A DNA stretch of 64,000 bases from assembly GCA_003248315.1 (NCBI GenBank), contig QKWM01000004.1, positions 2,973,001 through 3,037,000 on the forward strand, read 5' to 3'. The notes under the pieces are model-generated. The model made no database searches, was not told the origin of the DNA, and worked only from the letters and a program-made list of their open reading frames with translations. This DNA is from Streptomyces sp. SW4 (GTDB taxonomy: Bacteria > Actinomycetota > Actinomycetes > Streptomycetales > Streptomycetaceae). The position numbers were made by a program, and so were the translations under genes. This document shows positions 38,088 through 46,583 of the stretch, piece by piece. Each line of letters opens with the position of its first letter. Within the stretch, counting starts at the first letter, position 1.

Positions 38088-38178
38088 GTGGCACCGACCC
38101 GCCATGCTCGCCTCGCGGCAAGTGGTCGCTCGAAGCGACGAAGGTTGGGCCCGGGGGCTTGGATCGAGCCGGTGCCAC
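38088..38178. ncRNA. Candidate structured RNA or regulatory DNA upstream of the malic enzyme
   Basis: A 9-bp outer stem GTGGCACCG (38088-38096) / CGGTGCCAC (38170-38178) closes about 73 bases that include a perfect inner hairpin GTCGCT-CGA-AGCGAC (38125-38139) and G/C-rich single-stranded segments (AAGGTTGGGCCCGGGGGCTT). It does not match any riboswitch I recognise. Transcription direction is unknown; on the plus strand it would be about 300 bases into the gap before the malic enzyme. Confidence 0.35.
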
Positions 38179-38474
38179 ATCCACGGTAACAAACGATCGC
38201 CGCATGGCCATTCCCCCGTCCGGTCCACTTTCTCCCGTCCCCCGCCGGTCCGGGCGCCCCTGCGGTGCCGTACGCCCCTCGGTCTCCCGCCGGTCTTCCG
38301 TAGACCCCGAACTTCTCGTATGGTGGAAGTCGTTTTCCGAAAGACGGCTACCGCTGGCCGAGCGGCGCGCGAACAAAACGTTCGCAATCCGGGGTGGCTA
38401 ACAGGTACTGGGCGGTAGGTGCGACGATCGGACGGCACAACACAGCCATACGGTGAAAGCAGAGGAAGTCGGCC
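38179..38474 (+). promoter_or_regulatory. Upstream region of the malic enzyme gene
   Basis: Non-coding. It contains GTCGTTTTCCGAAAGAC (38326-38342), a near-palindrome with TTTC/GAAA arms, and an A-rich segment GCGAACAAAACGTTCGCA (38369-38386) whose GCGAAC/GTTCGC arms are perfectly complementary. Either could be an operator or a leader hairpin. No clear -35/-10 pair was found. Confidence 0.35.
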
Positions 38475-39889
38475 ATGGCAACGGCGCCCAGCGTCTCGTA
38501 CTCGATGACGGTCCGGCTGGAGGTGCCCGCGAGCGGAACCGCCGTCTCGCAGCTCACCACCGCCGTGGAGTCCTCCGGAGGCTCGGTGACCGGCCTCGAC
38601 GTCACCGCGTCGGGCCACGAGAAGCTCCGGATCGACGTCACCATCGCGGCCAGCTCGACCGCGCACGCCGACGAGATCGTCGAGAAGCTGCGCGGCATCG
38701 AGGGCGTCACGCTGGGCAAGGTCTCGGACCGTACGTTCCTCATGCACCTCGGCGGCAAGATCGAGATGGCGTCGAAGCACCCCATCCGCAACCGCGACGA
38801 CCTCTCCATGGTCTACACGCCCGGCGTGGCCCGCGTCTGCATGGCCATCGCCGAGAACCCCGAGGACGCCCGCCGCCTGACCATCAAGCGCAACTCCGTC
38901 GCGGTCGTCACCGACGGCTCCGCGGTGCTGGGCCTGGGCAACATCGGCCCGAAGGCCGCGCTGCCGGTCATGGAGGGCAAGGCGGCCCTGTTCAAGCGGT
39001 TCGCGGCATCGACGCCTGGCCGATCTGCCTGGACACCCAGGACACCGACGCCATCGTCGAGATCGTCAAGGCGATCGCCCCGGGCTTCGCCGGCATCAAC
39101 CTGGAGGACATCTCCGCCCCCCGCTGCTTCGAGATCGAGGCCCGGCTGCGCGAGGCCCTGGACATCCCGGTCTTCCACGACGACCAGCACGGCACCGCCA
39201 TCGTCGTCCTCGCCGCCCTCACCAACGCGCTGCGCGTGGTCGACAAGGGCATCGAGAACGTCCGCGTCGTCATGTCCGGCGCCGGCGCGGCCGGTACGGC
39301 CATCCTCAAGCTGCTGCTCGCCGCCGGCGTGAAGAACGCCGTCGTCGCCGACATCCACGGCGTGGTGCACGCCGGCCGCGAGGACCTCGTCGACGCCGCC
39401 CCCGAGTCGGCCCTGCGCTGGATCGCCGACAACACCAACCCCGAGGGCCTCACCGGCACTCTGAAGGAGGCCGTGCGCGGCGCCGACGTCTTCATCGGCG
39501 TCTCGGCCCCCAACGTCCTCGACGGCGACGACGTGGCCGCCATGGCCGACGGCGCCATCGTGTTCGCGCTCGCGAACCCCGACCCCGAGGTCGACCCGGC
39601 AATCGCCCGTCAGACGGCGGCCGTTGTGGCCACCGGCCGTTCCGACTTCCCCAACCAGATCAACAACGTGCTGGTCTTCCCGGGCGTCTTCCGCGGCCTG
39701 CTGGACGCCCAGTCCCGCACCGTCAACACCGAGATGATGCTGGCCGCCGCGCAGGCCCTCGCCGACGTGGTGACCGAGGACGAGCTGAACCCCAACTACA
39801 TCGTCCCGAGCGTCTTCAACGACAAGGTCGCCGGTGCCGTCGCCGGCGCGGTCCGCGAGGCGGCGAAGGCGGCCGGCGCCACCGCCTGA
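38475..39889 (+). CDS. NAD-dependent malic enzyme with N-terminal ACT domain
   Basis: Oxidative decarboxylation of malate to pyruvate (gluconeogenic/anaplerotic node, cytoplasm). ATG 38475; one frame break near 39003 (missing G in FKRFGGIDAWP); repaired length 471 residues, as I recall for SCO2951. Residues 1-85 form an ACT domain (YSMTVRLEVPASGTAVSQLTTAVE), a small-molecule regulatory module. The catalytic part has MVYTPGVARVC, the active-site Lys in SVAVVTDGSAVLGLGNIG...LPVMEGKAALF, metal-binding EDISAPRCFEIE, FHDDQHGTAIVVLAAL and the Rossmann GAGAAGTAI. The ACT domain suggests control by an amino acid (inference). Confidence 0.93.
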
Positions 39890-39970
39890 CGCGGGCGCCG
39901 CGGCGGCTGTGAGGATCTTCACGGCCGCCGCACCGGCGCGTCGCGGAACCGGCGGAGCCGCGGGGCCCTC

Positions 39971-40220
39971 TAATGTGGCGGCCAGGCTCAGGCCCTCTCA
40001 TCGTGTGACTCCCAAGGGTGTTCTCACGACTCCTGGGGGTGCCGGATTGGCTTTACCGCCGCAGGTGGAGGCAGGATGCCTCCCTGGGCGCGAGGGTCTG
40101 ACGACGGACCCGGGTCCGGGACCTCACCGGGGACCCTGGCAGCATCGGCTTGGCCGTGCCCATCATGCGGCCCCGCCGCGTGGCACGCCGCAACGGCAAG
40201 AAGAACACGGGAGTAACAAC
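39971..40220 (+). promoter_or_regulatory. HU promoter and ~240-base leader
   Basis: TAATGT (39971-39976) is the best -10 in this gap, giving a 5' UTR of about 240 bases before the hup ATG. The leader includes GGGTGTTCTCACGACTCCTGG and C/G-rich dyads such as GGTCTGACGACGGACC-like segments (40090-40105). Unusually long for a 93-residue abundant protein. Confidence 0.4.
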
Positions 40221-40502
40221 ATGAACCGCAGTGAGCTGGTGGCCGCGCTGGCCGACCGCGCCGAGGTGACCCGCAAGGACGCCGACGCCGTGCTGGCCGC
40301 GTTCGCCGACGTCGTCGGCGACATCGTCTCCAAGGGCGACGAGAAGGTCACCATCCCCGGCTTCCTCACCTTCGAGCGCACCCACCGTGCCGCTCGCACC
40401 GCTCGCAACCCGCAGACCGGCGAGCCGATCCAGATCCCGGCCGGCTACAGCGTGAAGGTCTCCGCGGGCAGCAAGCTCAAGGAAGCCGCCAAGGGCAAGT
40501 AA
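40221..40502 (+). CDS. hupA: DNA-binding protein HU (HupA type)
   Basis: Nucleoid protein, 93 residues, intact. ATG 40221 with GGGAG 8 bases upstream. It begins MNRSELVAALADRAEVTRKD, with the DNA-minor-groove arm RTARNPQTGEPIQIPAGYSVKV containing the intercalating Pro. There is no Lys/Ala-rich tail, so it is the short vegetative HU (HupA, SCO2950-like) rather than the sporulation HupS. It is followed by a bidirectional terminator. Confidence 0.95.
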   Translation: MNRSELVAALADRAEVTRKDADAVLAAFADVVGDIVSKGDEKVTIPGFLTFERTHRAARTARNPQTGEPIQIPAGYSVKVSAGSKLKEAAKGK

Positions 40503-40539
40503 GGGCGCCCGCACGCCGTACCGGCTGGGCGTCACGGGC

Positions 40540-40596
40540 GACTGCGGGCCGGCCGCGGCTGGCCGCGCAGTTCCCCGCGCCCCTCTCCGGGGCGCA
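40540..40596. repeat. Streptomyces-type dispersed intergenic palindrome
   Basis: GACTGCGGGCCGG...CGCGCAGTTCCCCGCGCCCCTCTCCGGGGCGC resembles, from memory, a short sequence family scattered in intergenic regions of many Streptomyces genomes (CGCGCAGTTCCCCGCGCCCC core). Dyads: GGCCGCGGC/GGCCGCG and GCGCCCC/GGGGCGC. It lies between hupA and its terminator. Confidence 0.5.
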
Positions 40597-40603
40597 CACC
40601 ACA

Positions 40604-40651
40604 ACGCCGATGGGGCGGTCACCCGAGTCCGGGTGGCCGCCCCATCGGCGT
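40604..40651. terminator. Bidirectional terminator between hupA and murA
   Basis: A 22-bp stem (ACGCCGATGGGGCGGTCACCCG with one T-G pair) and an AGTC loop, placed between convergent hupA and murA. Confidence 0.92.
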
Positions 40652-40667
40652 CGTGGCGGGCCGTCGG

Positions 40668-42014
40668 TCAGCCGAGCGCCTTGCCGGGCAGTTCGACCTT
40701 CGCGCCCAGCTCCACGAGCTTCTCCATGAAGTTCTCGTAGCCCCGGTTGATCAGGTCGATGCCGTGGACGCGGGACGTGCCCTGGGCGGCCAGGGCGGCG
40801 ATGAGGTAGGAGAAGCCGCCGCGCAGGTCGGGGATGACCAGGTCGGCGCCCTCCAGCTTCGTCGGGCCCGACACGACCGCCGAGTGCAGGAAGTTGCGCT
40901 GCCCGAAGCGGCAGTGGGAACCGCCGAGGCACTCGCGGTAGAGCTGGATGTGGGCGCCCATCTGGTTCAGGGCGGAGGTGAAGCCGAGGCGGGACTCGTA
41001 GACCGTCTCGTGGATGATGGACAGCCCCGTGGCCTGCGTCAGCGCCACCACCAGCGGCTGCTGCCAGTCGGTCTGGAAACCGGGGTGCACGTCCGTCTCC
41101 AGCGCGATGGACTTCAGCTGGCCGCCCGGGTGCCAGAAGCGGATGCCCTCGTCCTCGATCTCGAAGGCGCCGCCCACCTTCCGGTAGGTGTTCAGGAACG
41201 TCATCATCGACCGCTGCTGGGCGCCGCGGACGTAGATGTTGCCCTCGGTCGCCAGCGCCGCGGACGCCCAGGAGGCGGCCTCCAGACGGTCCGGCAGGGC
41301 ACGGTGGTTGTAGCCGCCGAGCTTGTCCACACCGGTGATGCGGATGGTCCGGTCGGTGTCCATCGCGATGATCGCGCCCATCTTCTGCAGGACGCAGATC
41401 AGGTCCTCGATCTCCGGCTCCACGGCCGCGTTGGACAGCTCCGTGACGCCCTCGGCGAGCACGGCCGTCAGCAGCACCTGCTCGGTGGCGCCGACCGACG
41501 GGTACGGCAGCCGGATCTTGGTGCCGCGCAGCCGCTGCGGCGCCTCCAGGTACTGCCCGTCCGCCCGCTTCTCGATCGTCGCGCCGAACTGGCGCAGCAC
41601 GTCGAAGTGGAAGTCGATGGGCCGGCCGCCGATGTCGCAGCCGCCGAGGCCCGGGATGAAGGCGTGCCCGAGGCGGTGCAGCAGCGGGCCGCAGAACAGG
41701 ATCGGGATACGGCTCGACCCCGCGTGGGCATCGATGTCGGCGACGTTGGCGGACTCCACGTGCGTCGGGTCGAGCACCAGCTCGCCGGGCTCCTCACCCG
41801 GACGGACCGTCACCCCGTGCAGCTGCAGCAGCCCGCGGACGACGCGCACGTCGCGGATGTCCGGCACGTTCCGCAGCCGGCTCGGAGCGCTGCCGAGCAG
41901 CGCGGCCACCATGGCCTTCGGTACGAGGTTCTTCGCACCGCGGACACGGATCTCGCCCTCGAGCGGGGTTCCGCCGTGGACAAGCAGTACGTCATCAGCG
42001 CCGTTGACGGTCAT
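40668..42014 (-). CDS. murA: UDP-N-acetylglucosamine 1-carboxyvinyltransferase MurA
   Basis: First committed step of peptidoglycan synthesis: transfers enolpyruvate from PEP to UDP-GlcNAc. ATG 42014, 448 residues, intact. It has the inverted alpha/beta barrel pattern: GEIRVRGAKNLVPKAMVAALL (KN active-site pair), the flexible loop FIPGLGGCDIGGRPIDFH containing Cys (the residue attacked by fosfomycin), and DLRGGFSYLIAALAAQGTSRVHGI near the C-terminus. Streptomyces commonly have two MurA paralogues; this one matches SCO2949 by position. It is leftward and convergent with hupA. Confidence 0.95.
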   Translation of the reverse strand: MTVNGADDVLLVHGGTPLEGEIRVRGAKNLVPKAMVAALLGSAPSRLRNVPDIRDVRVVRGLLQLHGVTVRPGEEPGELVLDPTHVESANVADIDAHAGSSRIPILFCGPLLHRLGHAFIPGLGGCDIGGRPIDFHFDVLRQFGATIEKRADGQYLEAPQRLRGTKIRLPYPSVGATEQVLLTAVLAEGVTELSNAAVEPEIEDLICVLQKMGAIIAMDTDRTIRITGVDKLGGYNHRALPDRLEAASWASAALATEGNIYVRGAQQRSMMTFLNTYRKVGGAFEIEDEGIRFWHPGGQLKSIALETDVHPGFQTDWQQPLVVALTQATGLSIIHETVYESRLGFTSALNQMGAHIQLYRECLGGSHCRFGQRNFLHSAVVSGPTKLEGADLVIPDLRGGFSYLIAALAAQGTSRVHGIDLINRGYENFMEKLVELGAKVELPGKALG

Positions 42015-42265
42015 GAATCTCGCGTTCCGTGGGGTTGGGCAGGGGCCAGGAGGGAAAGGGTAGTCGTCCTCCACCCCCGTTCTGTAAGCCCACGCACCAC
42101 CCGGGACCGTCGCAGGTCTGTCACAACACGAACCGTTCCGCGACGGGCACATGGGGTCACCACCGGCGCGCGTGCGCGGGGGCCGCACCGGTGCGCCTGA
42201 CCTGCCCCTCACTCCCGTGCCCCGATTGCCTCCCATCGGCGGTCCCATGCGGGATCATGTCTGGC

Positions 42266-42838
42266 ATGACCGAGGTGTCCTCGCTCACAGGGCGGCTGCT
42301 CGTGGCCACACCCGCCCTGGCGGACCCGAACTTCGACCGTGCGGTGGTGCTCCTCCTCGACCACGACGAGGAGGGCTCCCTCGGTGTCGTCCTCAACCGT
42401 CCGACGCCGGTCGGCGTGGGCGACATCCTCGAGGGCTGGGCGGACCTCGCCGGCGAGCCCGGCGTCGTCTTCCAGGGCGGCCCGGTCTCCCTCGACTCGG
42501 CCCTCGGCGTCGCCGTCGTCCCCGGCGACGCCGACGGCGAGGCCGCCCCGCTGGGCTGGCGCCGGGTGCACGGGGCGATCGGCCTGGTGGACCTGGAGGC
42601 CCCGCCGGAGCTGCTGGCCTCCGCCGTGGGCTCCCTGCGGATCTTCGCCGGGTACGCCGGCTGGGGCCCGGGCCAGCTGGAGGACGAGCTGACCGACGGC
42701 GCCTGGTACGTGGTGGAGTCCGAGCCCGGCGACGTGTCCTCCCCGTCCCCGGAGCGGCTCTGGCGCGAAGTGCTGCGCCGCCAGCGCAACGAGCTGGCGA
42801 TGGTGGCGACGTACCCGGACGACCCGTCGCTCAACTGA
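42266..42838 (+). CDS. YqgE/AlgH (UPF0301) family protein
   Basis: 190 residues from ATG 42266 (in-frame ATG 42257 is possible). It begins MTEVSSLTGRLLVATPALAD, with the family motifs FDRAVVLLLDHDEEGSLGVVLNRPT, VFQGGPV and RIFAGYAGWGPGQLEDEL. It is a cytoplasmic protein of unknown biochemical function, conserved in bacteria. It is divergent from murA and followed 30 bases later by DUF3039, an order conserved in Streptomyces (SCO2948-2947). Confidence 0.92.
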   Translation: MTEVSSLTGRLLVATPALADPNFDRAVVLLLDHDEEGSLGVVLNRPTPVGVGDILEGWADLAGEPGVVFQGGPVSLDSALGVAVVPGDADGEAAPLGWRRVHGAIGLVDLEAPPELLASAVGSLRIFAGYAGWGPGQLEDELTDGAWYVVESEPGDVSSPSPERLWREVLRRQRNELAMVATYPDDPSLN

Positions 42839-42868
42839 AGCGTGTGAGCTTCAGTACCCTTGGCGTTT

Positions 42869-43153
42869 ATGAGCACTCTCGAGCCCGAGCGCGGGACTGG
42901 TACGGGGACCCTCGTAGAGCCGACGCCGCAGGTGTCCCACGGCGACGGCGACCACGAGCGCTTCGCCCACTACGTCCAGAAGGACAAGATCATGGCGAGC
43001 GCCCTCGACGGCACCCCCGTCGTGGCGCTCTGCGGCAAGGTCTGGGTACCGGGCCGCGACCCGAAGAAGTACCCGGTGTGCCCCATGTGCAAGGAGATCT
43101 ACGAGTCCATGGGCGCCGGCGGCGACGAGGGCAAGGGCGGCGACAAGAAGTAG
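42869..43153 (+). CDS. DUF3039 small zinc-binding protein
   Basis: 94 residues from ATG 42869. TACCCT ends about 10 bases before the ATG, so a leaderless transcript is plausible. An acidic N-terminus, then HERFAHYVQKDKIMASALDG and a Cys cluster ALCGKVWVPGRDP...YPVCPMCKEIYESM (one Cys plus C-P-M-C) suited to one Zn2+. The tail is Gly/Lys/Asp-rich. Conserved in actinobacteria, function unknown. Confidence 0.92.
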   Translation: MSTLEPERGTGTGTLVEPTPQVSHGDGDHERFAHYVQKDKIMASALDGTPVVALCGKVWVPGRDPKKYPVCPMCKEIYESMGAGGDEGKGGDKK

Positions 43154-43191
43154 CCTCCGCCCGGCCCGGCGAAGACCGGCGACAGAGGCTC

Positions 43192-43224
43192 GGCCCCGGG
43201 GTGCGTCCCGCGCGCCCGGGGGCC
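43192..43224 (+). terminator. Terminator after DUF3039
   Basis: GGCCCCGGG pairs with CCCGGGGGCC (one bulged base, possibly a sequencing loss) around a 14-base loop. Confidence 0.6.
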
Positions 43225-43238
43225 TTCGCATGTCACGA

Positions 43239-43254
43239 AATGGTCCAGACCTCT
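43239..43254 (+). promoter_or_regulatory. Candidate DasR site (dre)
   Basis: AATGGTCCAGACCTCT matches 12 of 16 positions of the DasR consensus ACTGGTCTAGACCAGT, including the TGGTC/AGACC core. It overlaps the -35 of the promoter that would drive the downstream beta-N-acetylhexosaminidase. DasR represses aminosugar genes until glucosamine-6-phosphate binds (established for the family). Confidence 0.65.
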
Positions 43255-43282
43255 TGTGGCCGGCTCCCGCGCTCCCTAGCCT
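43254..43282 (+). promoter_or_regulatory. Candidate promoter of the hexosaminidase transcript
   Basis: TTGTGG (43254-43259), a 17-base spacer and TAGCCT (43277-43282). Overlap of the -35 with the DasR-like site gives a simple steric repression model. Confidence 0.5.
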
Positions 43283-43784
43283 CCTGTGAGGTGTGCGGAG
43301 CGGAATCGCCATGGCGCATGGCGCAACGCGTGCCCGGGAGGTGCTCTGGCGTGCAGCTCGCCCTCCGGCCGGCCGCGCCCCTGGCCGCCGGGTGCCGGCC
43401 GTGCCCCTCGGCGCCCTGTCCGTACGCGTTCCGCGGGGCCGGGGAAACGGCGGGAATTCGGCCGGTGATTTCCCCGCGGGCTTCTCGCGACGCGCGCCGT
43501 CGTGACCGCCTCGGCACCGCTCGCGTTTCCCGCACGGCGGCCGTGCGGCGTTTTCCCGTTCCGCTTCCGGCCCAACCCGCCGGCCCTGTTCCCGGCGGCC
43601 CGGAGGAGGCCCGTGGAAGCGCTCCCCGCCGTTCTTCCCTGCCGCGGGACTTCCGTCCGCCGAACGCACCGGGCCCGCCCGTCCCGCCGCGCATCGCCTT
43701 CTCGCCGGCGTTCGCGATCCGGGCACCGCGGAATTCCGGCGGATCCGGTGCCGGCATTCCTCCTACTCGCGAAGGGCTCATGCG
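43283..43784 (+). other. ~500-base stretch before the hexosaminidase with no clear gene
   Basis: Several short frames exist but none shows convincing codon bias, start signals or known motifs; composition is slightly less GC-biased at third positions than in neighbouring genes. It is either a long leader of the hexosaminidase mRNA or remains of a small gene damaged by frame breaks. Confidence 0.4.
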
Positions 43785-45402
43785 ATGGATCTGATTCCCC
43801 GGCCGCGGCAGACGACGGTCCGTGAGGGGCCGGCGTCGAACTGGGCCCCGGCACCCGGGTGGCGACCGGACCGGGGACGGAGGAGGCCGGGCGCCGGCTG
43901 CGCGCCGCGCTGGGCGCCGCCACCGGCCTGCCGCTGGACCCCGTGACCGGCGACGGCGACGACGAGGGCGCCACGATCCGCCTGTCCCTCGACACGGGCC
44001 TGGACCCGGAGGGCTACCACCTCGAGACCGGGCCGTCCGGTGTGCGGCTGGCCGGCGGCGGGCCGGCCGGCCTCTTCTGGGGCACCCAGACGCTGCGCCA
44101 GCTCCTCGGCCCGACGCCTTCCGGCGCGCGCCGCTGCCCGGCCGGACCTGGAGGCTGCCGCCGGCCGACGTCCGGGACGCCCCCGCTTCCGCTGGCGCGG
44201 CCTGATGCTCGACGTCGCCCGGCACTTCATGCCCAAGGACGGCGTGCTGCGCTACCTGGATCTCATGGCCGCCCACAAACTCAACGTCTTCCACTTCCAT
44301 CTGACGGACGATCAGGGCTGGCGGGTGGAGATCGAGCGGTACCCGAAGCTGACCGAGACCGGTTCCTGGCGGGCCCGCACCAAATTCGGGCACCGCGCCT
44401 CGCCGCTCTGGGAGGACAAACCCCACGGCGGTCACTACACCCAGGACGACATCCGCGAGATCGTCGCCTACGCCGCCGAACGGCACATCACCGTCGTCCC
44501 CGAAATCGACGTGCCCGGACACTCGCAGGCTGCCATCGCGGCATATCCGGAACTCGGCAACACCGACGTCGTCGACACCACCGCCCTGTCGGTCTGGGAC
44601 ACCTGGGGTGTTTCACCGAACGTCCTCGCCCCACCGAGGAGACCCTGCGTTTCTACGAGGGGGTGTTCGAGGAAGTCCTCGCCCTGTTCCCCTCGGAGTT
44701 CGTCCACATCGGCGGCGACGAATGCCCCAAGGACCAGTGGCGGCGCTCGCCGGCCGCGCAGGCGCGCATCAAGGAACTCGGGCTCGCCGACGAGGACGAG
44801 CTCCAGTCCTGGTTCGTCCGGCACTTCGACCGCTGGCTCACCGAGCGCGGACGCCGGCTCATCGGCTGGGACGAGATCCTGGAGGGCGGCCTCGCCGACG
44901 GGGCGGCCGTGTCGTCCTGGCGCGGGTACGCCGGCGGGATCGCCGCCGCCCGGGCCGGGCACGACGTCGTCATGTGTCCCGAGCAGCACGTCTATCTGGA
45001 CCACCGGCAGGACGCGGGCGCGGACGAGCCGGTGCCGATCGGGTACGTGCGCACCCTGGAGGACGTCTACCGGTTCGAGCCCGTTCCCCCGGCGTTGACG
45101 CCGCGGGAGGCCCGGCACGTCCTGGGGACGCAGGCCAACCTGTGGACCGAGGTGATGGAGGACCCCGCGCGCGTGGACTACCAGGCCTTCCCCGGCTCGC
45201 CGCCTTCGCCGAGGTCGCCTGGAGCGCCCTGCCGGCCCCGGCCGCACGGGACTTCGCCGACTTCGAGCGCCGGATGGCCGCCCACTACCGCCGGCTCGAC
45301 GCCCTCGGCGTGGCCTACCGGCCGCCCACCGGACCGCGGCCGTGGCAGCGCCGCCCCGGCGTGCTCGGCCGCCCGATCGACGGCCCCCCGCCCAACAGGT
45401 AG
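43785..45402 (+). CDS. Glycoside hydrolase family 20 beta-N-acetylhexosaminidase (five frame breaks)
   Basis: ATG 43785 with GAAGGG upstream. No signal peptide, so probably cytoplasmic, cleaving imported chitobiose-type sugars to N-acetylglucosamine. A GH20b-type beta domain (IRLSLDTGLDPEGYHLETG) precedes the catalytic barrel: RGLMLDVARHFMP, LNVFHFHLTDDQGWRVEIE, VPEIDVPGHSQAAIAAYP, and the Asp-Glu catalytic pair in HIGGDECPKDQW, followed by GWDEILEGG and VLGTQANLWTE. Breaks near 43860, 44118, 44187, 44628 and 45200 each need one G or C; repaired length is about 540 residues. The upstream DasR-like site ties it to the aminosugar regulon. Matches SCO2943 by position. Confidence 0.9.
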
Positions 45403-45420
45403 GCGGTCGCGGCCGACCGC
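45403..45420 (+). terminator. Short hairpin abutting the hexosaminidase stop
   Basis: GCGGTCG-CGGC-CGACCGC begins at the base after the TAG. Weak (7 bp) but ideally placed. The rest of the gap to 45690 holds a possible promoter TTGCCA (45611) - 19 bases - TACCGT (45636) for the next operon. Confidence 0.5.
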
Positions 45421-45690
45421 GCGGGATCCGGCCGAGCGGACGGGATCGAACAAGCCGGAAACAACTCCCCGATCTTCACCGAAGAGTGCCAATCCGTACG
45501 GCATCGGCGAACCCCGTCGATGCCGTGCGAAAACGGACCATCTCGCCGACGAGGTGGGCGAATGCCCCTAGCGGACCCCCGCGTCCGGCCCTCGCGAAGA
45601 TGTGCCAGAGTTGCCACGTCCGCCCTGTCAGCACGTACCGTACGGCAGCACAGGCGGGACCAGGTGGGACAGCGGGAAGGGGCAGCCGGT

Positions 45691-46583
45691 TTGAGCACGC
45701 ACGCACCGCAGGCGGCGCAGGCCGTCACGCTGCCCGCGACCCTGGACGAGGCCGTGGCGGCGCTCACCGCCGTGCCCGCCGCCGTGCCCGTGGCCGGCGG
45801 CACGGACCTGATGGCCGCCGTCAACTCCGGGCAGCTCAGGCCCGCCGCGCTGGTCGGGCTCGGCCGCATCAACGAGATCCGCGGCTGGCAGTACCAGGAC
45901 GGCCACGCACTGCTCGGCGCCGGTCTGACCCACGCCCGCATGGGGCGCCCCGACTTCGCCGCCCTGATCCCGGCCCTCGCCGCCGCCGCCCGCGCGGCCG
46001 GGCCGCCGCAGATCCGCAACGCGGGCACCCTCGGCGGCAACATCGCCTCGGCCGCCCCCACGGGCGACGCACTGCCGGTGCTGGCCGCCCTGGAGGCCAC
46101 GCTGATCATCGCGGGCCCGGGCGGAGCGCGCCGGGAGATCCCGGTGTCGCACCTGCTGGCCGGCATGGAGATGCTTCGCGCGGGTGAACTCATCGGCTAC
46201 GTGCGCGTACCGCTGCTGCACGCCCCCAGGTCTTCCTGAAGGCCACCGGACGGACCGGGCCCGGGCGGGCGGTCGCCTCCGTGGCGCTGGTGCTGGACCC
46301 GGCCCGGCGCGGCGTGCGGTGCGCGGTGGGCGCCATCGCGCCGATGCCGCTGCGGCCCCTGGAGGCCGAGCAGTGGGTCGGCGGGCTCATCGACTGGGAC
46401 AACGACCGGGCGATCGTGCCCGAGGCCGTGCACGCCTTCGGCGAGTACGTCGCCGCGGCCTGCATCCCCGACCCCGCGCCGGCCGAGGACGGCTCCCCGC
46501 AGCAGCTTCCGCCCGCCGTACTGCACCTGCGGCGCACCGTCGCCGCGCTGGCCCGACGAGCACTGGGGAGGGCGCTGACGTGA
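45691..46583 (+). CDS. FAD-binding subunit of a xanthine-dehydrogenase-type molybdoenzyme
   Basis: TTG 45691 with GGAAGGGG upstream (in-frame GTG 45664 is possible). CoxM/XdhB-type flavoprotein: AVPVAGGTDLMAAVNSGQLRP and the FAD motif IRNAGTLGGNIASAAPTGDALPVL. A frame break near 46228; repaired length 297 residues, normal for the family. It transfers electrons from the Fe-S subunit to NAD+ or another acceptor. First gene of a coupled three-gene operon in the order FAD, Fe-S, molybdopterin; overlaps the next gene (GTGA). Confidence 0.9.

Noticed and set aside
38088..38178. SRP RNA, 6C RNA or c-di-AMP riboswitch
   Set aside because: The conserved loop sequences of these families were not found; only a generic hairpin structure remains.
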